A stretch of DNA of 64,000 bases from Cellvibrio sp. 79 (GTDB lineage Bacteria > Pseudomonadota > Gammaproteobacteria > Pseudomonadales > Cellvibrionaceae), in NCBI GenBank assembly GCA_003056245.1, contig MVDH01000006.1, positions 62,001 to 126,000 of the forward strand. Direction: 5' to 3'. The position numbers and the translations under genes were made by a program. The notes under the pieces are model-generated. The model saw nothing but the letters and a program-made list of their open reading frames with translations. It searched no databases and had not been told where the DNA came from. Below, piece after piece: positions 8,664-18,540 of the stretch (position 1 is its first letter; each line of letters starts with the position of its first letter).

Positions 8664-10562
8664 TTAAAGGTAAGTAAATAGTGTTAATTGACTCACCTTT
8701 GCAAAACTTTGTTGTGATGCACTGAGTACCAGGGATTGCATTGATAATTTCACCGTTGCATCCGCGTAATCCAGCCCCTCCAAATCCTTCAACGCCGTTC
8801 TGGTCGACAGGGTGATATCCACATTTAACTCTTTAGTGCTATCAAGCGTATTCAAGCGCGAACCCAGCTCGCCCTGCACCGATGTTAAATTGGTTTCAAC
8901 ATTTTTTAGATTGGTTATCGTCTTGGCGACGATCTTGGCCAACTCCGCTTTGCTTTCCGGGTTATCTTTTACATTCTTCATTGCTTCACTAAAACGTGAA
9001 AGCGTCGTTAACAAACCTTGCTTATCAGTCGATTCAACAAAGAAGGTATCGCCGGGTTCAATTAACGCCCCCACAGTAGACGACGTACCGACACCGCGCG
9101 TGTTTAACCCTGTTACCGTATCCAGATTACTATTGCCACCTTTAATAGTGACCCTGGAATTATTATTGGAAATAATTCCCTGATCGGTCACCGTTAATCC
9201 CAGGCGCGCCAACTTTGGATAATTGGTGGGATTATTAAAAATTTCAGTCAGTGTATTTGGAGAAACACCGGTGATGTTTTGATTGAAGGTAAATGACTCG
9301 ACTTTTCCATTCACTTCCAATTGAAATGTAGCGGGATTGGAACTGAAATCCGTGGGCGTAAAAGTGAGCGGTAAGTTTACTGAACGAGTTCCATCAGTAC
9401 CCATTATTGCCGTTGCACCGGGTCCACTGCCGCCGTTAACAATTTCAATATTCAATCCACTCGGGCTTTGGATACCGGCAGCAGTCACAGTAATACCCAA
9501 TGCTGCAAGTTTAGCGGCATTACCGGTTGGTAAGGCCGGAGGAACGGCCGCACCGATATTTAATTCAGCCGCTAACGCCGCGCTGTCATTTGCGGCGATA
9601 GGTCCAGACATTGTGAAGTATTCGGTTTTACCGCCAATACGAATTCCAAACTGATCCCCTGCCCCTAACGCGGTTGCCGGTGTAACACCGAAAGGCAAGT
9701 TCGCCGGAATTGCTGGCTGACCAGGAAACGGCTGCCCCATAACTTTGAATCGTGCGCCGGCAACCTCAATATCATTACCGGCAATGTAAGCTTGTGTTGG
9801 CAATAAAATTTTTCCGCTCGCTTTTTCTGTCACCGTAAAATTGACTGCGGAGCCATTTTTACTAAAAGTAATTTGCAAGTCCTCCGGATAAAGCCGATCA
9901 AATTCTTCCTGATCAATGACTTCACCCACAGAAATAACCGCCGGTGGTGCCGATTGATTAGCGGCGCTCGCCGAGGTATTAAATGTCTTGTGACCGCTGG
10001 GGATATCGACAAATAATTTTTTTCCGGAATCACTTACCGCTACAGTTACTGACGTTGATGCTTGCAAACGCAACTGGCCTTCATCGCCCAGATACGAATA
10101 ATTTCCCCCGACATCACCAATAAACGGTTTGGTATCGCCTTGATAACCGGCAAAAATATATTGGCCAGACGCATTGCGCGTATTTTGTAAATTCACCAGC
10201 TCCGTAATACGCGTATCAACTTCTGCGGCCAGCGCTTTGTAATCTGAAGAGGTATAAATAGCAGTGTTACCCGCCTTCACCGCCAGTTCACTCATGCGCT
10301 GACCTAATTCAACGATGGTTTGTATGGTGGATTCTTCAAGGTTTAAATTGGTTTCAGCAATGTTGATATTTTTGCCGTATTGCTCAGTGCGCGCCAATTC
10401 CTGGTTAAGGCGCAAAATCGCCGTTGCCGCCACCGGATCATCCGCCGGGGACAATACTTTTTTCCCGGTCGCCATTTGTTCCTGGGTTTTAGTGACGGCA
10501 GCTTGCGCCTGGGTCATGCCCAGGGTTGCAATACTATAAATTTGCGAAGTGGATACGCGCAT
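8664..10562 (-). CDS. flgL: Hook-filament junction protein FlgL (enlarged)
   Basis: FlgL (HAP3) joins hook to filament. The N-terminus starts MRVSTSQIYSIATLGMTQAQ and carries the flagellin-like helix ATGKKVLSPADDPVAA. The C-terminal helix contains DYADATVKLSMQSLVLSA. At 632 residues it is longer than typical FlgL (about 300-520). The extra length lies in the middle and includes repeated beta modules with LGITVTAAGIQ and LGLTVTDQGII, which resemble each other and are probably internal duplications. AGGAGA precedes the ATG. An imperfect stem (10581-10589 with 10601-10609) lies just upstream in the 100-base gap after flgK. Confidence 0.92.
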   Translation of the reverse strand: MRVSTSQIYSIATLGMTQAQAAVTKTQEQMATGKKVLSPADDPVAATAILRLNQELARTEQYGKNINIAETNLNLEESTIQTIVELGQRMSELAVKAGNTAIYTSSDYKALAAEVDTRITELVNLQNTRNASGQYIFAGYQGDTKPFIGDVGGNYSYLGDEGQLRLQASTSVTVAVSDSGKKLFVDIPSGHKTFNTSASAANQSAPPAVISVGEVIDQEEFDRLYPEDLQITFSKNGSAVNFTVTEKASGKILLPTQAYIAGNDIEVAGARFKVMGQPFPGQPAIPANLPFGVTPATALGAGDQFGIRIGGKTEYFTMSGPIAANDSAALAAELNIGAAVPPALPTGNAAKLAALGITVTAAGIQSPSGLNIEIVNGGSGPGATAIMGTDGTRSVNLPLTFTPTDFSSNPATFQLEVNGKVESFTFNQNITGVSPNTLTEIFNNPTNYPKLARLGLTVTDQGIISNNNSRVTIKGGNSNLDTVTGLNTRGVGTSSTVGALIEPGDTFFVESTDKQGLLTTLSRFSEAMKNVKDNPESKAELAKIVAKTITNLKNVETNLTSVQGELGSRLNTLDSTKELNVDITLSTRTALKDLEGLDYADATVKLSMQSLVLSASQQSFAKVSQLTLFTYL

Positions 10563-10662
10563 GTCAGTTCTCCTGAAGGCGGCAAGGGCGGCAAAAAGTT
10601 GCCCTCGCCAGGCTCATGGTACTAACGATGCACAAACTGATCCAAAATGAAGGGAAATAAAA

Positions 10663-13428
10663 TTAAAGTGAATTTATTAACGTATCGAAGAGTTCGCGCG
10701 CAACCGAAATCACCTGGGCATTGGCCTGATAAAGTTGCTGGAATTTAATGAGATCACTCGCCTCTTCATCCAGGTTTACACCGGAAATTCCATCGCGCAT
10801 GTTTTGGGTTTGTTCTAATAAACTTTTACTGGCCTCCGTGTTTATTTTTAGCAAACTGCTGCGGGTTCCAACTTCTTCTACCAATTTTCCATAACCAGCA
10901 TCCAGCGTCAGTGTTCCGTCTTGCATTAATTTTTTGGAATCAAGTGCAACCATCGCCAATGCATTGCGGTTGTCGTTGGTTCCTTCAGTGTTAAAACCGA
11001 TAGTAAATGTGTCACCTGCTTTAGGCTGACCACTAATTGCCACTTGATAACCCAGAAATGACGACGCCGCAAAACCGGGTGCAGAACTCTCGCCAAATAA
11101 AGGACTATTCGATGGCGACGTGCCCAGGGTGATTCCTTCAGCCATGGTGATATCAATTTTTCCACCAACCACGATACCCTGTAATTGCCCCGCGCCAGTA
11201 TCTGCCCCCGTTACACGAACGTTCGGATTTCCCATCGCATCATTCACATCAAGGCTGCTGGCCCCGGACGCTTGAAAACGTATATCAAGGTCCACTCCGG
11301 AAGACGCAACCAATCGCAACTCCGGCGCGCCCGTCGCAGGGTTGGTGCTACTTTGTGCGCGAATACCCAGGGTTTTTAAATCCGGGTTTTCATTAATTTG
11401 TTTGGCAAGGTAATTGTTAAATGCCACTTCACCATCGGTAGCAATATCCGGAACGTCCGGATGGAATGCAGTTCCGGCGGCATCGTATTTAATAATCGGT
11501 TTGCCATTGATAAATAATTGCGTCGGAGGGTCCTGGTCCGCAGTGTCCAGTTTCAAATTGGTAATATTCGCCGTAGTAGACGCGCGTGCTGATACACCAG
11601 ATACCGCACTGATTTGCGCGGCGGTTTCCAATGCAGATGCACCAGGCACAGTAGTAATTGTGCGTGTACTTTGCGAACCGGTTTTTGGATCAGTAATCGT
11701 AAAATGTAATTGTTCTGCCAAATAACCATTTTTGGCTAACGGATCAGTTAATGACGTAACTGTCTGCGCAGCGCGCCCATTAGGCAAGCCGAGACGATCT
11801 CCTTTTCCAACTACTACCGTCTCGCCGATATCGCTGGTAAAAATATTGTTGCTGGTCCCTGGAGTAAAAATTTGCTCGCGCATTGCCGGCACCAGGGGTT
11901 TGGGATTACCAGGATCACTGTTGTCCAACACCTCATACGTCGTTTCCGAAGTGAAGCGAATAATAATGGGGGGCGATAGTTGGCCGGGCTTGGAAAACGC
12001 TGGCAAGCGATTACCGTTGCTATCCACCAGACTTAATACTTGCCCGGCACTGATCAAACCGCTGCCGGAATTACCGGTATTGGATAAGGTGCGTATAGGC
12101 GATGCAAAAGCCAAATCTTCCGGGCGTTTTATTTCCGAATGAATATCACGCGCACCATTTTTTGTGGGCTGCAATACAAATGAATCGCCGCCTTGAAATG
12201 AACCGCTGGTTAAATTCAACGAAACGCCATCAAACGAAATCGTAGCCGGATAAGCGCCCGATAAAGTTCCCTGGGTCACGACCGATTTGTCAGAAAGCCG
12301 GGTCACCACATAATTGGATGATCCGGGAAGAATATCGAATTGATAATCGCTGGTGGTTAACTCATTAACGTTATCAATAGTAACTGACAAGATGCGATCA
12401 AACGGCGCTTTGTTCTGGCCATGGACAACCCGGTTTTGCGCAATATCAGGGGCGTTGATATCGCCAAAAATACGTTGGCCATAATCACCGTCAAGATCTA
12501 TACCTTGTTGTTGCTGGGTATTAAATTCATCGGCCATCGCCAATGCAATTCGCCCCATTTCATTAATGGACGGAAATAAAACATCATCACGAAAATCAAG
12601 CAAGCCACCCAATTTTCCACCGGAAATTTGTGAAGTAATATCCGTTGCAGAATTTTTGCTAACCACTTGAATGGAACCATTATTGGTTACATTAAATTCG
12701 CTGACCGAAGCACCTACTACCAATGGTTGGCCATTGCCGATAAAAATATTTAAATCACCGGTATCTTGTTTAACAGTCTGGATAGAAACCAGCTCCGATA
12801 ATTGACGCAACGCCTCATCGCGTTTATCCATCAAATCATTCGGCATATTGCCATTGCCCGACGCCACTTTTTCCGCAATGGATTGGTTGAGCGAGGCAAT
12901 CGATTTCGCCAATGACGACACCTGAGAAGTGACCGTTCTTATTTCGCTATTAATGCTTTTTTCAATTTCAGAAAGGCGTTGGTACAAATTATTAAAACGA
13001 GTACTCAAACTTTCAGATTCAGTAACAATCAACTGGCGGCCCGGCGTAGAGGCAGGGTCATTTGCGCCGTTTTGCATAGCGGCAAAAAAAGTCTGGAATG
13101 CGCCAGCAAGACCAGTTGATGAATCGGAAAATAATTTGTCTATCTTTCCAATATTGTTATTGAACGTGTTTAATTGATTAAAGGTCGATGTATCCAAACG
13201 AAGTTGATTGGTGACAAATTCATTCACCACACGTTCGATAGATGTGGTGGTAACACCGGAGCCGATAAAACCGGCGCTGCCAATATATTGTTCCGGTCTG
13301 GTTGCGTAATTAACTTCCTGACGAGTGTATCCGGCAGTATTCGCGTTGGAAATATTGTGGCCAGCCGTGCGCAATGCATTTTGGCTGGCTTGCAAACCCG
13401 CAATCGCGTTGGAAAGAAGACCGGACAT
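10663..13428 (-). CDS. flgK: Hook-filament junction protein FlgK (very large)
   Basis: FlgK (HAP1) sits between hook and FlgL. The N-terminus has MSGLLSNAIAGLQASQNALR and the rod/hook signature NISNANTAGYTRQEV. The C-terminus has LIKFQQLYQANAQVISVARE. At 921 residues it far exceeds the usual 550-680. The insert in the second half includes GIVVGGKIDITM (751-762) and FGESSAPGF (778-786), nearly the same as a segment of FlgE in this window. The Shine-Dalgarno GGAG overlaps the flgJ stop codon, so the two genes are translationally close. Confidence 0.95.
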   Translation of the reverse strand: MSGLLSNAIAGLQASQNALRTAGHNISNANTAGYTRQEVNYATRPEQYIGSAGFIGSGVTTTSIERVVNEFVTNQLRLDTSTFNQLNTFNNNIGKIDKLFSDSSTGLAGAFQTFFAAMQNGANDPASTPGRQLIVTESESLSTRFNNLYQRLSEIEKSINSEIRTVTSQVSSLAKSIASLNQSIAEKVASGNGNMPNDLMDKRDEALRQLSELVSIQTVKQDTGDLNIFIGNGQPLVVGASVSEFNVTNNGSIQVVSKNSATDITSQISGGKLGGLLDFRDDVLFPSINEMGRIALAMADEFNTQQQQGIDLDGDYGQRIFGDINAPDIAQNRVVHGQNKAPFDRILSVTIDNVNELTTSDYQFDILPGSSNYVVTRLSDKSVVTQGTLSGAYPATISFDGVSLNLTSGSFQGGDSFVLQPTKNGARDIHSEIKRPEDLAFASPIRTLSNTGNSGSGLISAGQVLSLVDSNGNRLPAFSKPGQLSPPIIIRFTSETTYEVLDNSDPGNPKPLVPAMREQIFTPGTSNNIFTSDIGETVVVGKGDRLGLPNGRAAQTVTSLTDPLAKNGYLAEQLHFTITDPKTGSQSTRTITTVPGASALETAAQISAVSGVSARASTTANITNLKLDTADQDPPTQLFINGKPIIKYDAAGTAFHPDVPDIATDGEVAFNNYLAKQINENPDLKTLGIRAQSSTNPATGAPELRLVASSGVDLDIRFQASGASSLDVNDAMGNPNVRVTGADTGAGQLQGIVVGGKIDITMAEGITLGTSPSNSPLFGESSAPGFAASSFLGYQVAISGQPKAGDTFTIGFNTEGTNDNRNALAMVALDSKKLMQDGTLTLDAGYGKLVEEVGTRSSLLKINTEASKSLLEQTQNMRDGISGVNLDEEASDLIKFQQLYQANAQVISVARELFDTLINSL

Positions 13429-13432
13429 AGGA

Positions 13433-14620
13433 TTACTCCACTAACTTCCGGCCAGTAGTGGCCGCATTGGAAATAAAAGATTGCGCGGTTTGGGCCAATT
13501 CACCCAGTGAACGAATCGCATCGGAATTCAACAAACTTTTGATTTTTTTAGCATAATGCGGATCAGTTGCATAACCAGCCGATTGCAACGCCTCCGCATA
13601 AGCGGATGAATTTTTCCCCGCCTCCAGAGCATCCTGGTAACGCGGACTATTTTTCATCAAATTGACATAGTCAGAAAAACTTTGGGCGTAGTCGTTGTAT
13701 TTGCGGAAATCCGCTTTTTCATTCGCGGCGATGCCATCGCGATATTCCAGTGTAGAAATATTTACTTTATCGCCCTGCCAACCGCCTGCTGCTTTAATGT
13801 TAAATAAATTAAAACTGTTATTGCCTTTTTGATCATGGATAACATGCTTGCCCCACCCGGTTTCAAGGGCAACCTGCGCAATCAAAACGTCGGGGCTGAT
13901 GTTTAATTCAGCCGCTGCTTTTTCCGCATGGGGTTTCAGCATCAACACAAAGTTTTCCTGGCTTTCACTAATGCTTGATTTCTGCCCTGCACGTGAGTTG
14001 ATCATTTGCGGTTTATTCAACAACGCCGGGATATACGCTGAACTCATCAGTGTGTAATCGGGTGGAGTTGCGCCCTGCTCTTCATCGGCATGCATTAACT
14101 GATCAGAGTTATCGCTCATGCGCATAAAATCGGAAACCCATGAATTCAGGGTTTCCAAATCATTTGCAAATACTTCACTGCTGCTCACAGCTGAATTATC
14201 GGCACCGATTTTCTTATGCGTAACAGCCGCAGGCAAATTGCCGACGTTAGCCGCATCCAATTTACTGCCATCCGGCTTCATCATCGAACCGTAGGATTGC
14301 ATCATTTGTTTATAAAAATGCTCACCCAGCCCCATACCGCGACCGCTGGTTAAATTCAACACCATTTGTTGGTCCAACATGTCGCGATGGAAACGGGTGG
14401 TGTTGCTGTCAAAATAATTGCCTTCAGAAAAGGCCTCATTCGCTTCGCGCATTGTCTTCAGCATTTGTTGTACAAACATCGCTTCAAATTTTTGCGAAAT
14501 TTCTTTTAACGCCTGCGGATCTCTGGCGCGCCCCATCGCCTTGACGGAGTCAAGGGAATTAGCATCAAGATAAGTATCCTGAACTTGCGGAGTTTTTACG
14601 CCAGTATCAACAGACAACAT
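13433..14620 (-). CDS. flgJ: Flagellar rod assembly protein / peptidoglycan hydrolase FlgJ
   Basis: This 395-residue protein has two domains. The N-terminal rod-cap part has ISQKFEAMFVQQMLKTMR and a GRGMGLGEHFYKQM segment. The C-terminal part is a glucosaminidase-type muramidase with the presumed catalytic Glu in VALETGWGKHV, then LFNIKA and the ending helix before SLLNS. It caps the growing rod and opens the peptidoglycan in the periplasm. The ATG directly follows the flgI stop (TAAATG), which indicates coupled translation. Length is somewhat above the common 310-390. Confidence 0.95.
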   Translation of the reverse strand: MLSVDTGVKTPQVQDTYLDANSLDSVKAMGRARDPQALKEISQKFEAMFVQQMLKTMREANEAFSEGNYFDSNTTRFHRDMLDQQMVLNLTSGRGMGLGEHFYKQMMQSYGSMMKPDGSKLDAANVGNLPAAVTHKKIGADNSAVSSSEVFANDLETLNSWVSDFMRMSDNSDQLMHADEEQGATPPDYTLMSSAYIPALLNKPQMINSRAGQKSSISESQENFVLMLKPHAEKAAAELNISPDVLIAQVALETGWGKHVIHDQKGNNSFNLFNIKAAGGWQGDKVNISTLEYRDGIAANEKADFRKYNDYAQSFSDYVNLMKNSPRYQDALEAGKNSSAYAEALQSAGYATDPHYAKKIKSLLNSDAIRSLGELAQTAQSFISNAATTGRKLVE

Positions 14621-15724
14621 TTAGATCACCACTAATTCAGCTTTAAGTGCACCGGATTCTTTCAACGCTTCAAGAATCGCCATTAAATCACTGGGAGAAG
14701 CACCAACGTTATTCACTGAGCGAACGATATCGTCCAGGTTCGCACCCGGTGCAAATTTAAACATAGGATTGGTTTGTTCTTCGGCTTTTATATTGCTGCT
14801 GGGCACCACCACTGTTTGGCCACCTGCCAACGCATTAGGCTGAGTCACATTAAGACTTTCCGCCACGGAAACAGTCAAACTGCCGTGTGTGACGGCGACC
14901 GGAGAAACACGTACATTTTTACCAACGACGATGGTGCCAGTGCGCGAATTGATAATGACTTTGGCAACCTCTTCACCCGGAGTCACTTCAATATTTTCCA
15001 GCATCGATACAAAATCGACACGTTGCGCCGGGTTAACCGGAGAATTCACCATAATTGAAACTGCATCCAACGGGCGCGCTACATCAGGCCCCAACATTGC
15101 GTTAATACTTTTTGCCAATTGATTGGCGGTAGTGAAATCCGCGCGATGCAAATTAAATACAATCGGTTGGCCGCCCGCAAAATTGGTTTCCACAGTGCGC
15201 TCTACCATTGCCCCACCGGGGATACGACCGGCGCTGGGAATATTGACAGTAATTTTGGAGCCATCGTTACCGGATGCGCTCAAACCACCCACCACCAAAT
15301 TACCTTGTGCAACGGCGTAGACTTTTCCATCCAACCCTTTTAACGGCGTCATTAATAAACTGCCGCCGCGTAAACTTTTCGCATTACTGATGGATGAAAC
15401 GGTGATATCAATAGTTTGGCCAGGTTTTGCAAATGGGGGTAACTCCGCCTGGATCATGACCGCTGCAATATTTTTCATTTGCATACGCGCACCTTCCGGC
15501 ACGGTAATTCCAAATTGCTTCAACATGGAATTAAACGATTGCACCGTAAATGGCGATTGGGTTGTCTGGTCACCGGTACCATCCAGACCCACCACCAAAC
15601 CATATCCCACCAACTGGTTGGAACGTACACCGGCAACACTGGCAATATCCTTAATGCGTTCGGCTTGCACTGTTGCACTCGCTGCCAACAACAGGCTAAT
15701 CATCAAACAATAAAATTTACGCAT
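14621..15724 (-). CDS. flgI: Flagellar P-ring protein FlgI
   Basis: FlgI forms the periplasmic P-ring around the rod. A Sec signal peptide starts [21 protein letters not shown]. The mature part begins [13 protein letters not shown] and contains [15 protein letters not shown]. The preferred start is the ATG at 15722-15724, preceded by GAGG. An upstream in-frame ATG would add 19 residues, spoil the signal peptide and overlap flgH. The 367-residue length is normal. It lies 44 bases after flgH and directly abuts flgJ. Confidence 0.96.
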   Translation of the reverse strand: MRKFYCLMISLLLAASATVQAERIKDIASVAGVRSNQLVGYGLVVGLDGTGDQTTQSPFTVQSFNSMLKQFGITVPEGARMQMKNIAAVMIQAELPPFAKPGQTIDITVSSISNAKSLRGGSLLMTPLKGLDGKVYAVAQGNLVVGGLSASGNDGSKITVNIPSAGRIPGGAMVERTVETNFAGGQPIVFNLHRADFTTANQLAKSINAMLGPDVARPLDAVSIMVNSPVNPAQRVDFVSMLENIEVTPGEEVAKVIINSRTGTIVVGKNVRVSPVAVTHGSLTVSVAESLNVTQPNALAGGQTVVVPSSNIKAEEQTNPMFKFAPGANLDDIVRSVNNVGASPSDLMAILEALKESGALKAELVVI

Positions 15725-15768
15725 AAGAACCTCAAAAACCATGAATACAATTGGGTAAAAATCAGGAA

Positions 15769-16464
15769 CTACAGTGGCCATATATCGCTATTGAAAAAGC
15801 GCGACAACCAACCCATTTTTTGTGTACTTGCCAACTCACCCGTACCACTGTAAGAAATTTTTGCATTAGCCAAACGGGTAGAAAGAATGGTGTTATCCGG
15901 TGCGATGTCTTCTGCGCGCACTATGCCGCTGATACGGATAAATTCATCGCCACGATTCAACGTTATCCATTTTTCACCACGCACAATCAAATTGCCGTTA
16001 GGTAGAATTTCTGCCACCGTTACCGTGATATTGCCTTGCAAACTGTTGCTTTGATCTGCATCCGCGCTGCCATTAAAATTTCGTTCTTGCTCAAGAGTGG
16101 TGGTCAACTCCCTGCCTTTAAGCGTGGGATTAACCCCTAACAATGGTCCAGCATTAAAATCTACGCCGCTACTTTTCGTGGTATTAACACCGGATGATTT
16201 TCTTGAAACAGTGCGCTCACTCAAGGTCACGGTAATTACATCACCTACAAAATGCGCTTTGCGATCATTGAATAAATTAATGCCGTAGGCATCCTGATAC
16301 AAAGAACCTTCTGTACGTTGCGGGACCGGCATATTTGCCGCGATAGTGGGCGCATAAGCAGGATCATCAGCCATCGGCTTTCTATTGGCACAACCGCTGG
16401 CTACTGCAACCATCAAAATAAGACTTGTACATTTAGCGATAGTGAAGAAAATTTTCTGGCTCAT
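15769..16464 (-). CDS. flgH: Flagellar L-ring lipoprotein FlgH
   Basis: FlgH forms the L-ring in the outer membrane. It has a lipoprotein signal with lipobox VASGC at about residues 21-25. The core contains [23 protein letters not shown] as two adjacent motifs. Late motifs include [19 protein letters not shown] and [18 protein letters not shown], both typical of the family. At 231 residues it has normal length. It lies between flgG and flgI in the standard order. Confidence 0.96.
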   Translation of the reverse strand: MSQKIFFTIAKCTSLILMVAVASGCANRKPMADDPAYAPTIAANMPVPQRTEGSLYQDAYGINLFNDRKAHFVGDVITVTLSERTVSRKSSGVNTTKSSGVDFNAGPLLGVNPTLKGRELTTTLEQERNFNGSADADQSNSLQGNITVTVAEILPNGNLIVRGEKWITLNRGDEFIRISGIVRAEDIAPDNTILSTRLANAKISYSGTGELASTQKMGWLSRFFNSDIWPL

Positions 16465-16524
16465 GATGCTGTTACCTGAGTTACTGCTAAAAAAATTTTT
16501 CTAAAAAAATGTTAGTTAAAAAAA

Positions 16525-17310
16525 TTAAAGATTTTGCGTAATGAATTGCAGCATTTGATCTGCGGTAGAAACGACTTTTGAATTCATTTCATACGCACGC
16601 TGGGTGGTGATCATATTTACCATTTCCTCAACGATATCGACGTTGGAATTTTCCAACATCCCTTGCTTGATAACGCCCATACCGTTTTCACCGGGAGTAC
16701 CTTGCACCGGGTTACCACTCGATACTGTCTCTACAAATAAATTGCCACCGATAGGTTGCAAACCGGAATGGTTTACAAAATCCACAATAGTAATAGTGCC
16801 CAACTGTTGCGGCTCAACCTGGCCATTGGTAAAACCATTTACGGTTCCGTCGGTGCCGATGGTGACTTTATTTGTACCTTCAGGGACGATGATGGCGGGT
16901 TCAAGCAATAAACCATCGGCGTTCACCACTTGACCTTCACCATTTAATTGCAGCTGGCCATTACGCGAATAAACAATGGTGCCATCCGGTTGCAGAAATT
17001 GCAGGAAACCGTGGCCATCAATCGCCACATCAAATGATTGTTCAGTAACTTGCAAATTGCCTTGGGTAAATTCTTTTTGTGTCGCAACTACGCGCGCGCC
17101 GGCGCCCAATTGCAAACCGGATGGCAATTGCGTGTCTTGCGTTTGCTGTGCACCGGGTTGACGCTGGTTTTGATACAACAAATCCTCAAAAATCGCGCGA
17201 TCACGTTTGAAACCAATGGTGCTGGTATTAGCCAGGTTATTGGAAATAGTAGTGAGCTGGCGATCCTGTGCTGATAAACCGGTTTTACTGACATAGAGCG
17301 CGGCGTGCAT
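16525..17310 (-). CDS. flgG: Distal rod protein FlgG
   Basis: FlgG builds the distal rod. The N-terminus has LYVSKTGLSAQDRQLTTISN followed by NLANTSTIGFKRDRA, the axial-protein signature. The C-terminus has GMLENSNVDIVEEMVNMI then TTQRAYEMNSKVVSTADQML. The 261-residue length matches the family exactly and there is no insertion, in contrast to the hook and junction proteins. AGAGGAA precedes the ATG. FlgG substrates travel through the type III export gate without a signal peptide. Confidence 0.96.
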   Translation of the reverse strand: MHAALYVSKTGLSAQDRQLTTISNNLANTSTIGFKRDRAIFEDLLYQNQRQPGAQQTQDTQLPSGLQLGAGARVVATQKEFTQGNLQVTEQSFDVAIDGHGFLQFLQPDGTIVYSRNGQLQLNGEGQVVNADGLLLEPAIIVPEGTNKVTIGTDGTVNGFTNGQVEPQQLGTITIVDFVNHSGLQPIGGNLFVETVSSGNPVQGTPGENGMGVIKQGMLENSNVDIVEEMVNMITTQRAYEMNSKVVSTADQMLQFITQNL

Positions 17311-17371
17311 GATCTATTCCTCTGGTTAAATGCGTTCAATAACTACATTAAAAAAATTACGCATTAAAAAT

Positions 17372-18115
17372 TTACGACATTTGCAAAAGCTGTGTAGATG
17401 CTGCTGAATTTTCTTCAGCGGTTTTCATGAGCTTCACTTGCATTTCATATTGACGGGCAAGGCTGAGAATTTGCGTGAACTCTTCGACGGCATTTACGTT
17501 ACTACCTTCGTACATACCACTCCGCACTATTACCTCGGGAGCAGCATTAGCAGTCAAGCCATCGCGTTGGCGAAATAATCCGTCATCACCTTTCTCAACA
17601 TTTTTCACGTCCGGGTTTACTAATTTAAGTTGGCCGACTTGCACCATGGCTTCAGGGCCCTGCCCCAAACCAACAATAGAAATAATCCCGTCAGAACCGA
17701 TCTGCACTTTTTCATTTTCCGGAATATTGATCGGGCCACCCGCACCCAATACCGGCAAACCATTGGCGGTACGCAACATGCCGTTTGCATCAATCGCGAG
17801 GTTACCGAAGCGGGTGTAGGCTTCTGTTCCATCCGGTGCTTGCACAGCCAGAAAACCGCTGCCCTGCACCGCAACATCCAGGGAATTGTTGGTAGTGATC
17901 ATCGGGCCGGATTCAAAATTGGAGCGCGGTGATTCAGTCATCGCGTAAGCGCGTGTTGGCTGCCCTTCACCGTTATAAACTCCCATGCTGCGCGATTGTT
18001 CGAAATCCGCACGGAAGCCAGTGGTGCTCAGGTTTGCCAAATTGTTGGCGCGATTGGTCTGGGCCAGCATGTTGTGCTTGGCACCTGTCATCGCGATAAA
18101 AAGGGCTCTTTCCAC
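17372..18115 (-). CDS. flgF: Proximal rod protein FlgF
   Basis: FlgF is a rod subunit. The preferred start is GTG at 18113-18115, giving the family-typical beginning (V/M)ERALFIAMTGAKHNMLAQ. CCGGAG lies 8 bases upstream, and a further upstream ATG would add seven atypical residues. NRANNLANLSTTGFRADFEQ is the rod signature. The C-terminus has GSNVNAVEEFTQILSLARQY. Length is 247 residues. It is separated from flgE by an unusual gap of 425 bases filled with palindromic repeats. Confidence 0.94.
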   Translation of the reverse strand: MERALFIAMTGAKHNMLAQTNRANNLANLSTTGFRADFEQSRSMGVYNGEGQPTRAYAMTESPRSNFESGPMITTNNSLDVAVQGSGFLAVQAPDGTEAYTRFGNLAIDANGMLRTANGLPVLGAGGPINIPENEKVQIGSDGIISIVGLGQGPEAMVQVGQLKLVNPDVKNVEKGDDGLFRQRDGLTANAAPEVIVRSGMYEGSNVNAVEEFTQILSLARQYEMQVKLMKTAEENSAASTQLLQMS

Positions 18116-18261
18116 AATTATTACTCCGGTTACCAATGCATTTTTCAGCGTTGGTTTTTTGGCGAATTTGCCGTTACCGGAGGTTTTGCAAGAGCGGTGC
18201 CAATCTTAGGTTTATATTTAATTCATTGAAAATAAAGGATATTTTCAACCTTAGCCGTAGA

Positions 18262-18279
18262 GGCGCAATTTATTGCGCC
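18262..18279 (-). repeat. REP-like palindrome, variant GCGCAAT
   Basis: GGCGCAAT-TT-ATTGCGCC. It is flanked on the plus-strand left by CCGTAGA, so the typical trailing CTAC tag reads on the minus strand. It belongs to the palindrome cluster of the flgE-flgF gap (18116-18540), which holds no credible gene. Confidence 0.75.
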
Positions 18280-18304
18280 CTGGTTATCCAACGCCGCAAT
18301 AGAA

Positions 18305-18334
18305 AGCGGCAAAGAACTTCCGCTCTTTGCCGCT
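18305..18334. other. Strong hairpin in the flgE-flgF gap
   Basis: AGCGGCAAAGA (18305-18315) pairs perfectly with TCTTTGCCGCT (18324-18334) around an 8-base loop. On the plus strand it is followed by GTGTTTTTTT, which would suit a plus-strand terminator. On the minus strand, the direction of flg transcription, the following sequence is CTATTG-like and not T-rich, so it should not stop the operon efficiently. Confidence 0.6.
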
Positions 18335-18365
18335 GTGTTTTTTGAATGATATTTGTTGCGAAATT

Positions 18366-18384
18366 GGGCGTGATAATCACGCCC
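18366..18384 (+). repeat. REP-like palindrome, variant GCGTGAT
   Basis: GGGCGTGAT-A-ATCACGCCC followed by CCTAC. Same architecture as the copies at 18506 and 35487, with a one-base loop. Confidence 0.8.
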
Positions 18385-18402
18385 CTACAGGGTGGCACGT
18401 GG

Positions 18403-18422
18403 GGGCGCAATTTATTGCGCCC
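18403..18422. repeat. REP-like palindrome, variant GCGCAAT
   Basis: GGGCGCAAT-TT-ATTGCGCCC. It shares its arms with the copy at 18262-18279. It lies 18 bases from the copy at 18366-18384, a paired arrangement like a BIME. Confidence 0.8.
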
Positions 18423-18469
18423 TGGATTTATTGTGCCCTATGTTTTTTGCCCTGGATTTTGCATCGCGT

Positions 18470-18498
18470 ATTTTTATGCCCGACATTTTTATGCCCGA
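18470..18498. repeat. Two 14-bp direct repeats
   Basis: ATTTTTATGCCCGA occurs at 18470-18483 and again at 18485-18498, one base apart. It lies between two REP-like palindromes and looks like slippage or decay of repeat flanks. Confidence 0.65.
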
Positions 18499-18505
18499 TG
18501 TTACT

Positions 18506-18525
18506 GGGCGTGATAAATCACGCCC
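18506..18525 (+). repeat. REP-like palindrome, variant GCGTGAT
   Basis: GGGCGTGAT-AA-ATCACGCCC followed by CCTACGGG. It ends 15 bases before the stop codon of flgE, so it would form in the mRNA immediately after flgE. Confidence 0.8.
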
Positions 18526-18540
18526 CTACGGGATCACCAA

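Noticed and set aside
18393-18411. TGGCACG in the flgE-flgF gap as a sigma-54 promoter
   Set aside because: The GC of the -12 box is one base off and the element points away from flgF.
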